In this document: in pieces, positions 1-6,975 of the stretch
Layout: each line of letters begins with the position of its first letter
Numbering within the stretch: position 1 is the stretch's first letter
NCBI RefSeq assembly: GCF_016598615.1
Contig: NZ_CP066831.1
Coordinates: 5,084,001 to 5,148,000 of the forward strand
DNA: 64,000 nt
Source: Streptomyces liliifuscus
GTDB lineage: Bacteria; Actinomycetota; Actinomycetes; Streptomycetales; Streptomycetaceae
Reading direction: 5' to 3'
Notes under the pieces: generated by a model
The model's input: the letters and a program-made list of their open reading frames with translations, nothing else
What the model was told of the DNA's origin: nothing
The model's database searches: none
Made by a program: the position numbers and the translations under genes

Positions 1-29
1 GGCACGTACACATCGACCGACAGACTCAT
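1..29 (-). CDS. possible 5' end of a gene leaving the window
   Basis: An ATG at 29-27 on the minus strand opens a frame that runs off the left edge and reads MSLSVDVYV. Only nine codons are visible, no clear ribosome binding site precedes it, and no family can be assigned. It is listed because the long non-coding stretch to its right fits a divergent gene pair. Confidence 0.25.
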
Positions 30-703
30 GGCAGGGAGTCGACCACGGACGGGCCCCGCCGGTCCACCACACCCGAGCCACGCGCCCGCCGCTCCACGGA
101 CCGGCGAGGCGTCAACGGCCCCTGGAGTCGGCCGCCTTGTTATTCGGACGATCCCTGAACAAGGCCTGAAAACACGCATTGCCTTGCCGCACCCATTCCA
201 TTAACCTTTCCTCCGTGACTGCCGGGTCGGCCTTGGGCCAACAGCGAGTAGGGTTCCCGGCCTCCGAGTGAGGCCCGGGCGGGCCAGAGGGCCGCCCTTT
301 CTGATTCAAGCGCGCCGAGCGCTCGTACGGAGTTTCCTGTACGAGTGCCATGCCGCGCCGCACGCGTCATGCCACGCCACGCCATGCCACGCGAGATCAC
401 AACCTCCGCGTGCCGTTCCGCATACCGCGCACGGCGTACCGCGTGCCACCACGTATCCGCACGTCTCCCCACCGGTGCCGCCGCAGGCGCATGCCCGGCC
501 GACGTTCGCCCTGTCGACGTTCGCTGTGTGCGCATTCGCCCTGTCGGCATTCGCCCCGCCGGGAATTCGCGCGCCTTCATCTCGTCATCACCGCACTGCT
601 ACCGCGGGCGTACCCGAATTCGCCCCGTGGCGATTCCCCATGCCCCGATCCAGTAATCACCCTCCAAAATTACCCACCAGTAATCACCAAGAGGAAGAAG
701 AGA
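30..703. other. non-coding stretch with imperfect short repeats
   Basis: About 670 bases with no convincing gene; the open frames overlap on both strands and lack Streptomyces third-position GC bias. Positions 345-400 carry tandem variants of CATGCCACGC. Positions 510-570 carry imperfect repeats of GCATTCGCCCTGTCG. The right end holds the direct repeats and ribosome binding site of the next gene. Confidence 0.5.
650..688 (+). promoter_or_regulatory. direct repeat CCAGTAATCACC, candidate operator
   Basis: CCAGTAATCACC occurs exactly at 650-661 and again at 677-688, a 27-bp period, just before the ribosome binding site (AGGAAG near 692) of the nitroreductase-hemerythrin gene. The AT-rich exact repeat stands out in this GC-rich DNA. 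Its role as an activator or repressor site is inference. Confidence 0.45.
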
Positions 704-1561
704 ATGCCCATCGATTTCAACCAGCAGGTCATCGAAGAGTTCCGTGCCAACGCGGGCCAGGTCGGCGGCTATTTCGAGGGAGCCCGGCTGATCCTCCTGA
801 CCACCACGGGAGCGCGCTCGGGCAAGCGGCACACGGCCCCGGTCGCCTACTACCCCGACGGCGGCGCCAGTGTGCTGGTCATCGCCTCGGCCGCCGGAGC
901 CCCGACACACCCGGACTGGTTCCACAACCTCCTCGCACACCCCCAAGTCACCGTGGAGACCGGGGTGTTCACGTACGAGGCGACGGCGGAGCCGCTGGCC
1001 GGCGCCGAACGGGACAAGGCCTTCGCCCGTCTGGTCGAGGCCGAACCGGGCTGGGCGGACTACCAGGCGAAGACCACGCGGGTGATCCCGGTCGTCGCCC
1101 TCCAAGAGATCCCCGTCGACGGCCCGCCGAACGTGAACGCCACCTCGATGGGCCAGGGACTCAAGGTCATCCATGACGCGTTCCGCCGTGAACTCGCCCT
1201 GATACGAAAGGAGTTCACCACCGCCGGGCCCACCCTCGGCGCCCAGCTCCGCGTCAACTGTCTGACACTCTGCGCGGGCCTGCACAACCACCACACCGGC
1301 GAGGAACTCGGCATCTTCCCGTTCCTCGGCGGCCGCAGCCCCGAACTCGCCCCGGTCCTGGAACGCCTGCGCGAGGAACACGAGCGCATCGCCGCCCTGA
1401 CCGCGGAGTTGAAACGGATCATCGGCGACGACTCCGCGGACCCCCAGCACGCCCGCCGGGAGGTCGAACGCCTCACCGCCGAGTTGGAGACCCATCTGGC
1501 CTACGAGGAGGAGCACTTGATCCCCGCCCTCGACGCACCCCTGACCGAGCCGACCCCCTAG
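704..1561 (+). CDS. F420-type nitroreductase family protein fused to a hemerythrin domain
   Basis: This 285-residue protein has two parts. Residues about 1-150 match the deazaflavin-dependent nitroreductase (DDN-like, DUF385) family, with a split-barrel pattern including LILLTTTGARSGKRHTAPV and a later AEPGWADYQ segment. Residues about 155-280 look like an HHE hemerythrin domain: FRRELALIRKEF, then LHNHHTGEE, LREEHERI and LAYEEEHLIPAL supply the metal-binding His and Glu residues. The ATG at 704 is chosen because GAGGAAGAAGAG precedes it and homology starts there, although the frame is open far upstream. Family knowledge predicts F420 or flavin binding in the first part and di-iron O2 or NO binding in the second. 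The gene stands alone, followed by a hairpin. Confidence 0.85.
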   Translation: MPIDFNQQVIEEFRANAGQVGGYFEGARLILLTTTGARSGKRHTAPVAYYPDGGASVLVIASAAGAPTHPDWFHNLLAHPQVTVETGVFTYEATAEPLAGAERDKAFARLVEAEPGWADYQAKTTRVIPVVALQEIPVDGPPNVNATSMGQGLKVIHDAFRRELALIRKEFTTAGPTLGAQLRVNCLTLCAGLHNHHTGEELGIFPFLGGRSPELAPVLERLREEHERIAALTAELKRIIGDDSADPQHARREVERLTAELETHLAYEEEHLIPALDAPLTEPTP

Positions 1562-1573
1562 TCCGGCCTGCCG

Positions 1574-1600
1574 CTCGCGGCGCCTGCCCAGCGCCGCGAG
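1574..1600 (+). terminator. hairpin after the nitroreductase-hemerythrin gene
   Basis: CTCGCGGCGC (1574-1583) pairs perfectly with GCGCCGCGAG (1591-1600) around a 7-base loop, 12 bases after the stop codon. There is no T-run, which is usual for Streptomyces terminators. Confidence 0.6.
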
Positions 1601-1804
1601 GGTCACGGTGACGGTAGCGGCCGCGGGCCGGTGGAGCGGCGGCGGGCCGCCGGTCGGTCGGTGTCGTACGTCCGGACGCCGGCCGGGGATGTCCTCATAC
1701 AGGCGTCGGGGGCCGGACCCGGCGGCCGGGAGCCGGAACCTGGGATCCGCTGGGCACCGCCCGACGGATCCTGGTGGTCCTGTCCTGGACAGTCCCCAGA
1801 GCCC

Positions 1805-1916
1805 CTCGACTCCTCGGCCCCTTGGCTCCTCGGCTCCTCGGCTCCTTGGCTCCTTGGCTCCTCGGCCCCTCGGCCCCTCGGCCCCTCGGCCCCTCGGCCC
1901 CTCGGCCCCTCGGCTC
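1805..1916. repeat. 8-bp tandem repeat, 14 units (CTCGGCCC/CTCGGCTC)
   Basis: Fourteen consecutive 8-bp units fill 112 bases: variants CTCGACTC, CTTGGCTC and CTCGGCTC on the left, then six identical CTCGGCCC units and a last CTCGGCTC ending one base before the helD stop codon. Eight is not a multiple of three, so the array is not coding. It probably varies in copy number between strains. Confidence 0.9.
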
Positions 1917-1917
1917 C

Positions 1918-4065
1918 TCACTCGAACGGCAACGGCCGCGCGTGCACCACGTCCAGTCGTGACACGGCCCGGGTGAGCACGACGTACAGCCGATGCAGGC
2001 CCCGGGTCTCCCCCTCCGCGATCGCCGCAGGCTCCACGGCGACGACATGGTCGTACTCCAGGCCCTTCGCGAGCCCGGCCCCCAACACCGTGACGCGCGC
2101 GCCCAGTTGGTCGACCTCGGCCGCCTCGATGCCGGCGCCGCCGAGCGCCTCCCGTACCCGTACGACGTCCGAGTCGGCGGTGATGACGCCTACCGACCCC
2201 TCGTACGAGAGGGCGCGTCGCACGGCCTCGACGGTCTCGCCGAGCACGTCGTCCGTGCAGCGGATCCTCAACTCGCCGTCCTTGCGCAGGGATTGACCGG
2301 CGGGAACTCCCACGTCCAGCTTCGCCAGTACCCGGTTCGCCAGCTCGACCACCGCCTGCGGCACACGGAAGCCGGTGGTCAGCGGCACGACCACCGCCTC
2401 CGGTCTGCCCAGGTGGCCGAGGAGTTCGCCCCACTCCCGCGCGGCCCACGGTGTGGTCCCCTGTGCGAGGTCGCCGAGTACGGTGAGCGACCCGTAGGCC
2501 GCCCGCCGGCCGATCGCCCGGCACTCCATCGGGGAGAGGTCCTGTGCCTCGTCGATCACCAAGTGGCCGTAGCCTTCCGGGTGTTCGACGAGACCGGCGA
2601 CCTCGTCGAGGAGGACGAGGTCGGCCGCCGACCACCGGGCGGACTTCCACGACCGGGGCGGCCGCGCCCACAGCAGTGCCTTCTGTTCGTCCGCGTCGAG
2701 CACCCCGTCCGCCGCCGCGCCCAACACATCTGGATCGGCGAGGAGTTCGGCGACGACCTCCTCCGGCCGCGCCTTGGGCCACACGGCGTCGACGTACGCA
2801 CCGACGGGCCGGGCCCGCGAGATCTTCTGGACCCAGGCGCTGGACTGGGGCCCGGCACGCCGTTCGGCCCGCTCCCGCACGTACCGCACGATCCGCGTCC
2901 GGACCCGCTCACGCCCGACGGCGTACGGCAGTTCCTCGGCCCGTACGCCCGCCACGATCCGCGCGAGTGTCTCGCCGGGCACCCGCCACCGGTACGAACC
3001 GTCGGGCACCGCAAGGCCGTTGACCCCCTCGGCCCCTTCCGGGTTCACCCTGGCGTAGAGGGCCCGCCGCAGCACCTCCGCCATCCGGGCGTCGTGCTTC
3101 ACGACCGCGGTGGCCTCGTCGTCCTCGCCCGTGACCGGGTGCCGGCCGATCTCCTCCCCGACCGTGGACTGCCGTACGCCGGTCTCGCCGAGCGCGGGCA
3201 GCACCTCCGAGATGTAGGAGAGGAAGGTGCGGTTCGGCCCCAGGATCAGCAGCCCACCGCGCTGGACGCGCTGCGGGAACGTGTAGAGCAGATACGCGGC
3301 CCGGTGCAGCCCGACAGCCGTCTTCCCGGTGCCGGGCGCGCCCTGCACACAGACGGAGACGGTGAGGTCCGCCCGTACGAGCTCGTCCTGGTCGGGCTGG
3401 ATGGTGGCGGCGATGTCGCGCATCGGGCCGACGCGGGGCCGCTCGATCTCGCTCGCGAGGATGCGGCTGGCGGCGGGGGTGCCGGTGCGGTGCCCGTCCG
3501 GCGCCCCACTGCGGTGCCCGTCCGGGAGCCGCTCGTCCTCCAGGAACTCCCCCTCCAGGTAGTCCCGCTCCAGGTGCTCGACCTCCAGCCGCTCGTCCTC
3601 CAGACCGGTGAGGTCGGTCGAGTCGCCGCGGCTCCCCGGTGCCCAGCCGAACCGCCGCCGCACGCGCACACCCTGTGGATCGCGGGCGCTCGCCTGGTAG
3701 AAGGCGCGCGAGACGGGAGCCCGCCAGTCCACGACGAGGGGCGGGGCGGAGGGGTGCTCGGTGATCCTCCGGCGCCCGACGTGATAGCTCTGCCCGGCGT
3801 GGTCACCGGCGCCGCCGCGCTCTCCCCCGAAGTCCAACCGCCCGAAGAACAACGGCCCTTCGGGCAGTTCCCGCATCTCCTTTGCCCGACTGCGCAGCCG
3901 GTACCCGAGCACTTCGGCGTCGGCACCGGACGCGGACACGTCCTCTCCGGTGACGACGTGTTCCTGGGCACCGTCGACCATCGCGGCGAGAGCGGCACGG
4001 CAGGTGTCGTGGTAGGCGCGTTCCTGAGTGAGGGAGGTGATGAGTACGGGGTCGGGTGACGTCAT
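1918..4065 (-). CDS. helD: HelD-type UvrD-like helicase / RNA polymerase recycling factor
   Basis: The 715-residue protein has the HelD layout: an N-terminal coiled region (SLTQERAYHDTCRAAL and the following helices), then GRRRITEHPSAPPLVVDWRA, the Walker A GAPGTGKTA near residue 240, the Walker B DEAQD near 506, and a C-terminal UvrD-like segment (GLAKGLEYDHV) near 660. HelD proteins bind RNA polymerase in the cytoplasm and use ATP to release it from stalled complexes; some actinobacterial members (HelR) contribute to rifampicin tolerance. I do not see the rifampicin-associated inverted repeat expected upstream of helR genes, so general recycling is the safer call. The start ATG follows an AT-rich stretch (4066-4120) with repeated GTTAC elements that may be the promoter. 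The gene ends against the 8-bp repeat array. Confidence 0.88.
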   Translation of the reverse strand: MTSPDPVLITSLTQERAYHDTCRAALAAMVDGAQEHVVTGEDVSASGADAEVLGYRLRSRAKEMRELPEGPLFFGRLDFGGERGGAGDHAGQSYHVGRRRITEHPSAPPLVVDWRAPVSRAFYQASARDPQGVRVRRRFGWAPGSRGDSTDLTGLEDERLEVEHLERDYLEGEFLEDERLPDGHRSGAPDGHRTGTPAASRILASEIERPRVGPMRDIAATIQPDQDELVRADLTVSVCVQGAPGTGKTAVGLHRAAYLLYTFPQRVQRGGLLILGPNRTFLSYISEVLPALGETGVRQSTVGEEIGRHPVTGEDDEATAVVKHDARMAEVLRRALYARVNPEGAEGVNGLAVPDGSYRWRVPGETLARIVAGVRAEELPYAVGRERVRTRIVRYVRERAERRAGPQSSAWVQKISRARPVGAYVDAVWPKARPEEVVAELLADPDVLGAAADGVLDADEQKALLWARPPRSWKSARWSAADLVLLDEVAGLVEHPEGYGHLVIDEAQDLSPMECRAIGRRAAYGSLTVLGDLAQGTTPWAAREWGELLGHLGRPEAVVVPLTTGFRVPQAVVELANRVLAKLDVGVPAGQSLRKDGELRIRCTDDVLGETVEAVRRALSYEGSVGVITADSDVVRVREALGGAGIEAAEVDQLGARVTVLGAGLAKGLEYDHVVAVEPAAIAEGETRGLHRLYVVLTRAVSRLDVVHARPLPFE

Positions 4066-4146
4066 TCGAGCAAGAGTAACGGAATAACGTAACCGAGTTA
4101 AACTTTTTACTTGGTTATGGAACGGGCGCGGCTCAGCGACCGAGCG

Positions 4147-4896
4147 TCACACGCAGCGGGGCAGGCCGGCCTCAAGCCTCGCGAACGCGCGCTGCGCCGC
4201 GACGACGGCATCGCGCCGCACGTCCGCGACCGGCTCGCCCTCCGCGATCCGCCGCCAGTTCTCCTGCGCGAGGATCCGCTGCACGGCGACGATCTGCCCG
4301 GCGGCGAGCCTGGCCTCAAGGCCACCGCCGAGCGCCTCGGTGAGGGCGTCCTCGGAGCGCTCCAGATACTCGTACAGCCGCGCGACCAGCGAAGGGGTCC
4401 CGTAGAGCAGCCGGTGGAAGGCGAGGATGTGCGGGTCACCGTTGACCCCGGTGATGGGGTCGCTCCGCTCGATCCCGGCCAGGAAGTGCCGGCGCAGCGC
4501 GTCGACGGCGGACTCCCCCGACGCCCGCGCGGCGACCACCCGCGCGGCCTCGGCCTCGTGATCGGCGAACCGGTGCAGAACCAGGTCCTCCTTCGACGAG
4601 AAATACCGAAAGAGGGTCGGCTTCGAGATCTGCGCGGCGGCGGCCACCTCGGCGACGGAGACCCGCTCGAACCCCTTCTGCAGGAAGAGCGTGATGGCAA
4701 CGTCCGAGACGTCCTGGTACATGCGCAGCTTCTTACGCTCACGCAGCCCCATGGCACCCGCGGCTCCTGCCACACCCGCCGCCCCTGACACACCCACCAC
4801 ACCCGCCTTACGCGGCGCGCCCACGGCACTCGCACCACTCACCGCCCGCGTGACCCCGGTCGCACCCGGAGCACCCCTCGCACCCGTCTCGCCCAT
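4147..4896 (-). CDS. TetR-family regulator with Gly-X-Y-like N-terminal extension
   Basis: The TetR domain is clear: a helix-turn-helix VSVAEVAAAAQISKPTLFRYF followed by SSKEDLVLHRF, then an alpha-helical ligand domain. From the ATG at 4752 the protein is 201 residues, the normal family length, with AGGAG 11 bases upstream. The frame stays open to an ATG at 4896, adding 48 residues in which Gly recurs at nearly every third position (GET GAR GAP GAT and GVV GVS GAA GVA GAA GAM), like an interrupted collagen repeat. Whether the extension is translated is unresolved. The gene is divergent from the quinone oxidoreductase but that promoter carries a SoxR-type site, so this regulator need not control it. 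Ligand unknown. Confidence 0.8.
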   Translation of the reverse strand: MGETGARGAPGATGVTRAVSGASAVGAPRKAGVVGVSGAAGVAGAAGAMGLRERKKLRMYQDVSDVAITLFLQKGFERVSVAEVAAAAQISKPTLFRYFSSKEDLVLHRFADHEAEAARVVAARASGESAVDALRRHFLAGIERSDPITGVNGDPHILAFHRLLYGTPSLVARLYEYLERSEDALTEALGGGLEARLAAGQIVAVQRILAQENWRRIAEGEPVADVRRDAVVAAQRAFARLEAGLPRCV

Positions 4897-4991
4897 GCCC
4901 CGAGCCTACGCACTTTCCGGACTCCCGCCCTCCCCTTGAACGCCACTACCTCAGCCCCGTGGCTGGTTCCGACCCCTCTTGCCGGCTCCTC

Positions 4992-5022
4992 TTGACCTCA
5001 ACCGAACTTGAGGTCGAAGACT
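4992..5022 (+). promoter_or_regulatory. SoxR-type operator and promoter
   Basis: TTGACC (4992-4997) and AAGACT (5017-5022) are separated by 19 bp, the long spacing typical of MerR/SoxR promoters. Between them lies a perfect inverted repeat, GACCTCAA (4994-5001) and TTGAGGTC (5008-5015) around CCGAAC. This agrees with the CCTCAA...TTGAGG core of Streptomyces SoxR boxes. The oxidoreductase start lies 34 bases downstream. Confidence 0.8.
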
Positions 5023-5055
5023 CGGTGCTCCACCCCCTCCCCTCTGGAGATCCCC

Positions 5056-6027
5056 GTGCGAGCAGCCCAGGTGACACGGTTCGGCGACCCGTCGGTCCTG
5101 ATCACGACCGACCTCCCGGACCCGGCCCCCGCCCCCGGCGAAGTACTGATCGACGTCGCCTACGCGGACACGATCTTCGTGGAGACGCAGATACGGGCCG
5201 GCGGGGGCGGCGACTACTTCCCGGTGACCCCTCCGTACGTACCCGGGGGCGGCGTCTCGGGAGTCGTGAGCGCCCTCGGCCCGGACGTCCCCGATGAATG
5301 GCTGGGCCGCCGGGTCACTGCGTTCGTGACGGGCGCGTACGCGGAACGGGCCGTCGCGGCCCCCTCCGCCCTGACGGTCGTACCGGACTCGCTGGATCTC
5401 CTCGACGCGGCGGCCCTGATCCACGACGGAGTGACATCGACGGGCCTTCTGGAACTCACCGAGGTGACCGAGACGGACCGGGTCCTGATCCTGGGCGCCT
5501 CGGGCGGCATGGGCACACTCCTGGTCCAGCTGGCCCATGCGCGGGGTGCCCGGGTGGCGGGCGTGGCCCGAGGAGAGGCGAAGCTCGCCCTGGTACGGGA
5601 CCTGGGCGCGGACGCGGTGGTCGACGCGACGTCCCCCGACTGGCCGGCCCTGGCCCGCCACGCCCTCGGCGGCTCCGACGGCGCGGCGGACGTGGTCCTG
5701 GACGGCGTCGGCGGCCAACTCGGCGCGACGGCCTTCCCCTTGACGGCAGACGGCGGCCGCTTCTCGGCCCACGGCGCCCCGACCGGCGGCTTCACCACCG
5801 TGGACACAACCGAGGCAGAACGGCACGACATCACCCTGTTCGGCATCGCAGACGTCCAGTTCAGCCCACCCGACGTCAGCCGCCTGACCACCTACACCCT
5901 CGGGGAAGCGGCGGCGGGACGGTTGCGGCCGGTCATCGGGGAGGTGTTCTCGCTGGAGGAGGCGGGGGCGGCACATCGGGCTGTCGAGGGGCGGGGGCTG
6001 GTGGGGAAGGTGGTGCTGAAGGCGTGA
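5056..6027 (+). CDS. NADPH quinone oxidoreductase (zinc-independent MDR family), probable SoxR target
   Basis: The 323-residue protein is a medium-chain dehydrogenase/reductase of the quinone oxidoreductase type: N-terminal GroES-like fold (VRAAQVTRFGDPSVLITTDLP), nucleotide-binding VLILGASGGMGTLLVQLA near residue 145, and C-terminal FSLEEAGAAHRAVEGRGLVGKVVL. The catalytic-zinc cysteines of alcohol dehydrogenases are missing, as in quinone reductases. GTG 5056 is preferred because GGAGA precedes it and conservation starts at VRAAQV; an ATG at 5008 lies inside the operator. It would reduce quinones or enones with NADPH in the cytosol. The SoxR box suggests induction by redox-active compounds such as the cell's own pigments. 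In S. coelicolor a similar oxidoreductase (ecaD, SCO4266, from memory) belongs to the SoxR regulon. Confidence 0.88.
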   Translation: MRAAQVTRFGDPSVLITTDLPDPAPAPGEVLIDVAYADTIFVETQIRAGGGGDYFPVTPPYVPGGGVSGVVSALGPDVPDEWLGRRVTAFVTGAYAERAVAAPSALTVVPDSLDLLDAAALIHDGVTSTGLLELTEVTETDRVLILGASGGMGTLLVQLAHARGARVAGVARGEAKLALVRDLGADAVVDATSPDWPALARHALGGSDGAADVVLDGVGGQLGATAFPLTADGGRFSAHGAPTGGFTTVDTTEAERHDITLFGIADVQFSPPDVSRLTTYTLGEAAAGRLRPVIGEVFSLEEAGAAHRAVEGRGLVGKVVLKA

Positions 6028-6061
6028 GGGAGGCCGAGAGCCCCGCTCAGGCCGACGCTTC

Positions 6062-6931
6062 TCACCGCCAGTGCGGGACTGCCGCCAGACTCCACAGGTC
6101 GTCGAGGTGCTTGTTCCACGTGTCCACGACGGCCTTGGAGTCGTCATTGCCGTCACGGACCCACACATTGAGGTCCGTGCGATACCCCTTGGGATCGTAG
6201 AACTCGGGGTCCGAGCTGCGCTGCACTGTCCGGGCGACCACGTCGTAGAGCCCGTGCAGCACCTGCTCCCGGTTGAAGATGCAGATCTTGTCCCGCGGTA
6301 TGCCGGGGTAGAAGCGGTACTCGCACTCCGCGGTCACCCGTCCCACAATCGTGAGCCGCTCGGCGAGCACCGACAACGTCTGGTCGTACTCCTGGCATTT
6401 CAGTTCCAGGCGCCTGCGGAAATCCGGGTCATCCATTGGCGCGCCGTCCGGCCCCACGCGTGAAGGGACGGTCATCTGCTGCCCGAAGTCCGGAATCAGC
6501 ACCCGCACGGAGACGTGTCTGGTCGGCCCTGGATCGTCGAGGAGACCCTCCAGACGGTGATAGAGCTCGTTGTAGAGCGTCTCCCCGGTGTAGCCGAGAA
6601 ACCGGATCTCCACCTCGCGGGCACGGAACGCTTCGCTCACGAAACTGCCCAGGTCCCGTGACTGGACCCGACCCTGCGGCGGCAACCGAAGCGACGCGGC
6701 CAGTTCCCTCACCGAGTCGTACAGGACGTAGCCGACCAGGCTGAGCAGGGCGCCGCCGAGGGCCGCCTTGCCTTCCAGCGCGTCACCGACCGGCTTGACG
6801 AACTGTGCGGTCAGCCCGACGACAAAGATCCCGAGAAGCAGGGCCCGCGTGACAAGGGGCTCGAACCGCGCCTGATACCGCCTCAGACGTTCACCACCGC
6901 TTACCGCGGGACCGCCTCGCGCGCCGGACAT
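6062..6931 (-). CDS. membrane-anchored protein with the island's shared sensor-like domain
   Basis: The 289-residue protein has two hydrophobic segments near the N-terminus (LVTRALLLGIFVVGLTAQFV and GALLSLVGYVLYDSV), then a cytosolic domain of about 210 residues. That domain aligns by eye with the C-terminal halves of the three wHTH regulators nearby: FVSEAFRAREVEIRFLGYTGETL against FINEAFEAPEVTLDVYTLTSESL, VRVLIPD against VRMLLPS, ICIFNREQVLHGLYDVV against LYLLNGSEALHGPYEVI, and a final W-x4-LDDLW motif. The fold might be a degenerate phospholipase-D-like one, but no HKD motif is visible. The upstream frame starts at GTG 6979, overlapping the kinase stop, but ATG 6931 with GGGGGAGAGGGG ahead is a better start. 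It is the last gene of the kinase operon. Not recognised as a named family. Confidence 0.75.
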   Translation of the reverse strand: MSGARGGPAVSGGERLRRYQARFEPLVTRALLLGIFVVGLTAQFVKPVGDALEGKAALGGALLSLVGYVLYDSVRELAASLRLPPQGRVQSRDLGSFVSEAFRAREVEIRFLGYTGETLYNELYHRLEGLLDDPGPTRHVSVRVLIPDFGQQMTVPSRVGPDGAPMDDPDFRRRLELKCQEYDQTLSVLAERLTIVGRVTAECEYRFYPGIPRDKICIFNREQVLHGLYDVVARTVQRSSDPEFYDPKGYRTDLNVWVRDGNDDSKAVVDTWNKHLDDLWSLAAVPHWR

Positions 6932-6975
6932 GGCCAGCCCCTCTCCCCCGAGGCCAGACAGTTCGACGCACCGCC

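Noticed and set aside
112..363. 83-codon minus-strand frame at the left end
   Set aside because: Third codon positions are not GC-biased, and there is no ribosome binding site or recognised motif.
1805..1916. CRISPR array
   Set aside because: The array is contiguous 8-bp units with no spacers and no cas genes nearby.
1993..4059. 688-codon plus-strand frame opposite helD
   Set aside because: It is the mirror of helD, has no domain, and its composition is that of a GC-rich antisense shadow.
4066..4146. rifampicin-associated element upstream of helD
   Set aside because: I looked for the long GC-rich inverted repeat expected before helR-type genes and saw only AT-rich GTTAC elements.
5008..5055. 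ATG 5008 as start of the quinone oxidoreductase
   Set aside because: It lies inside the SoxR-type promoter; the GTG at 5056 has a ribosome binding site and fits the family.
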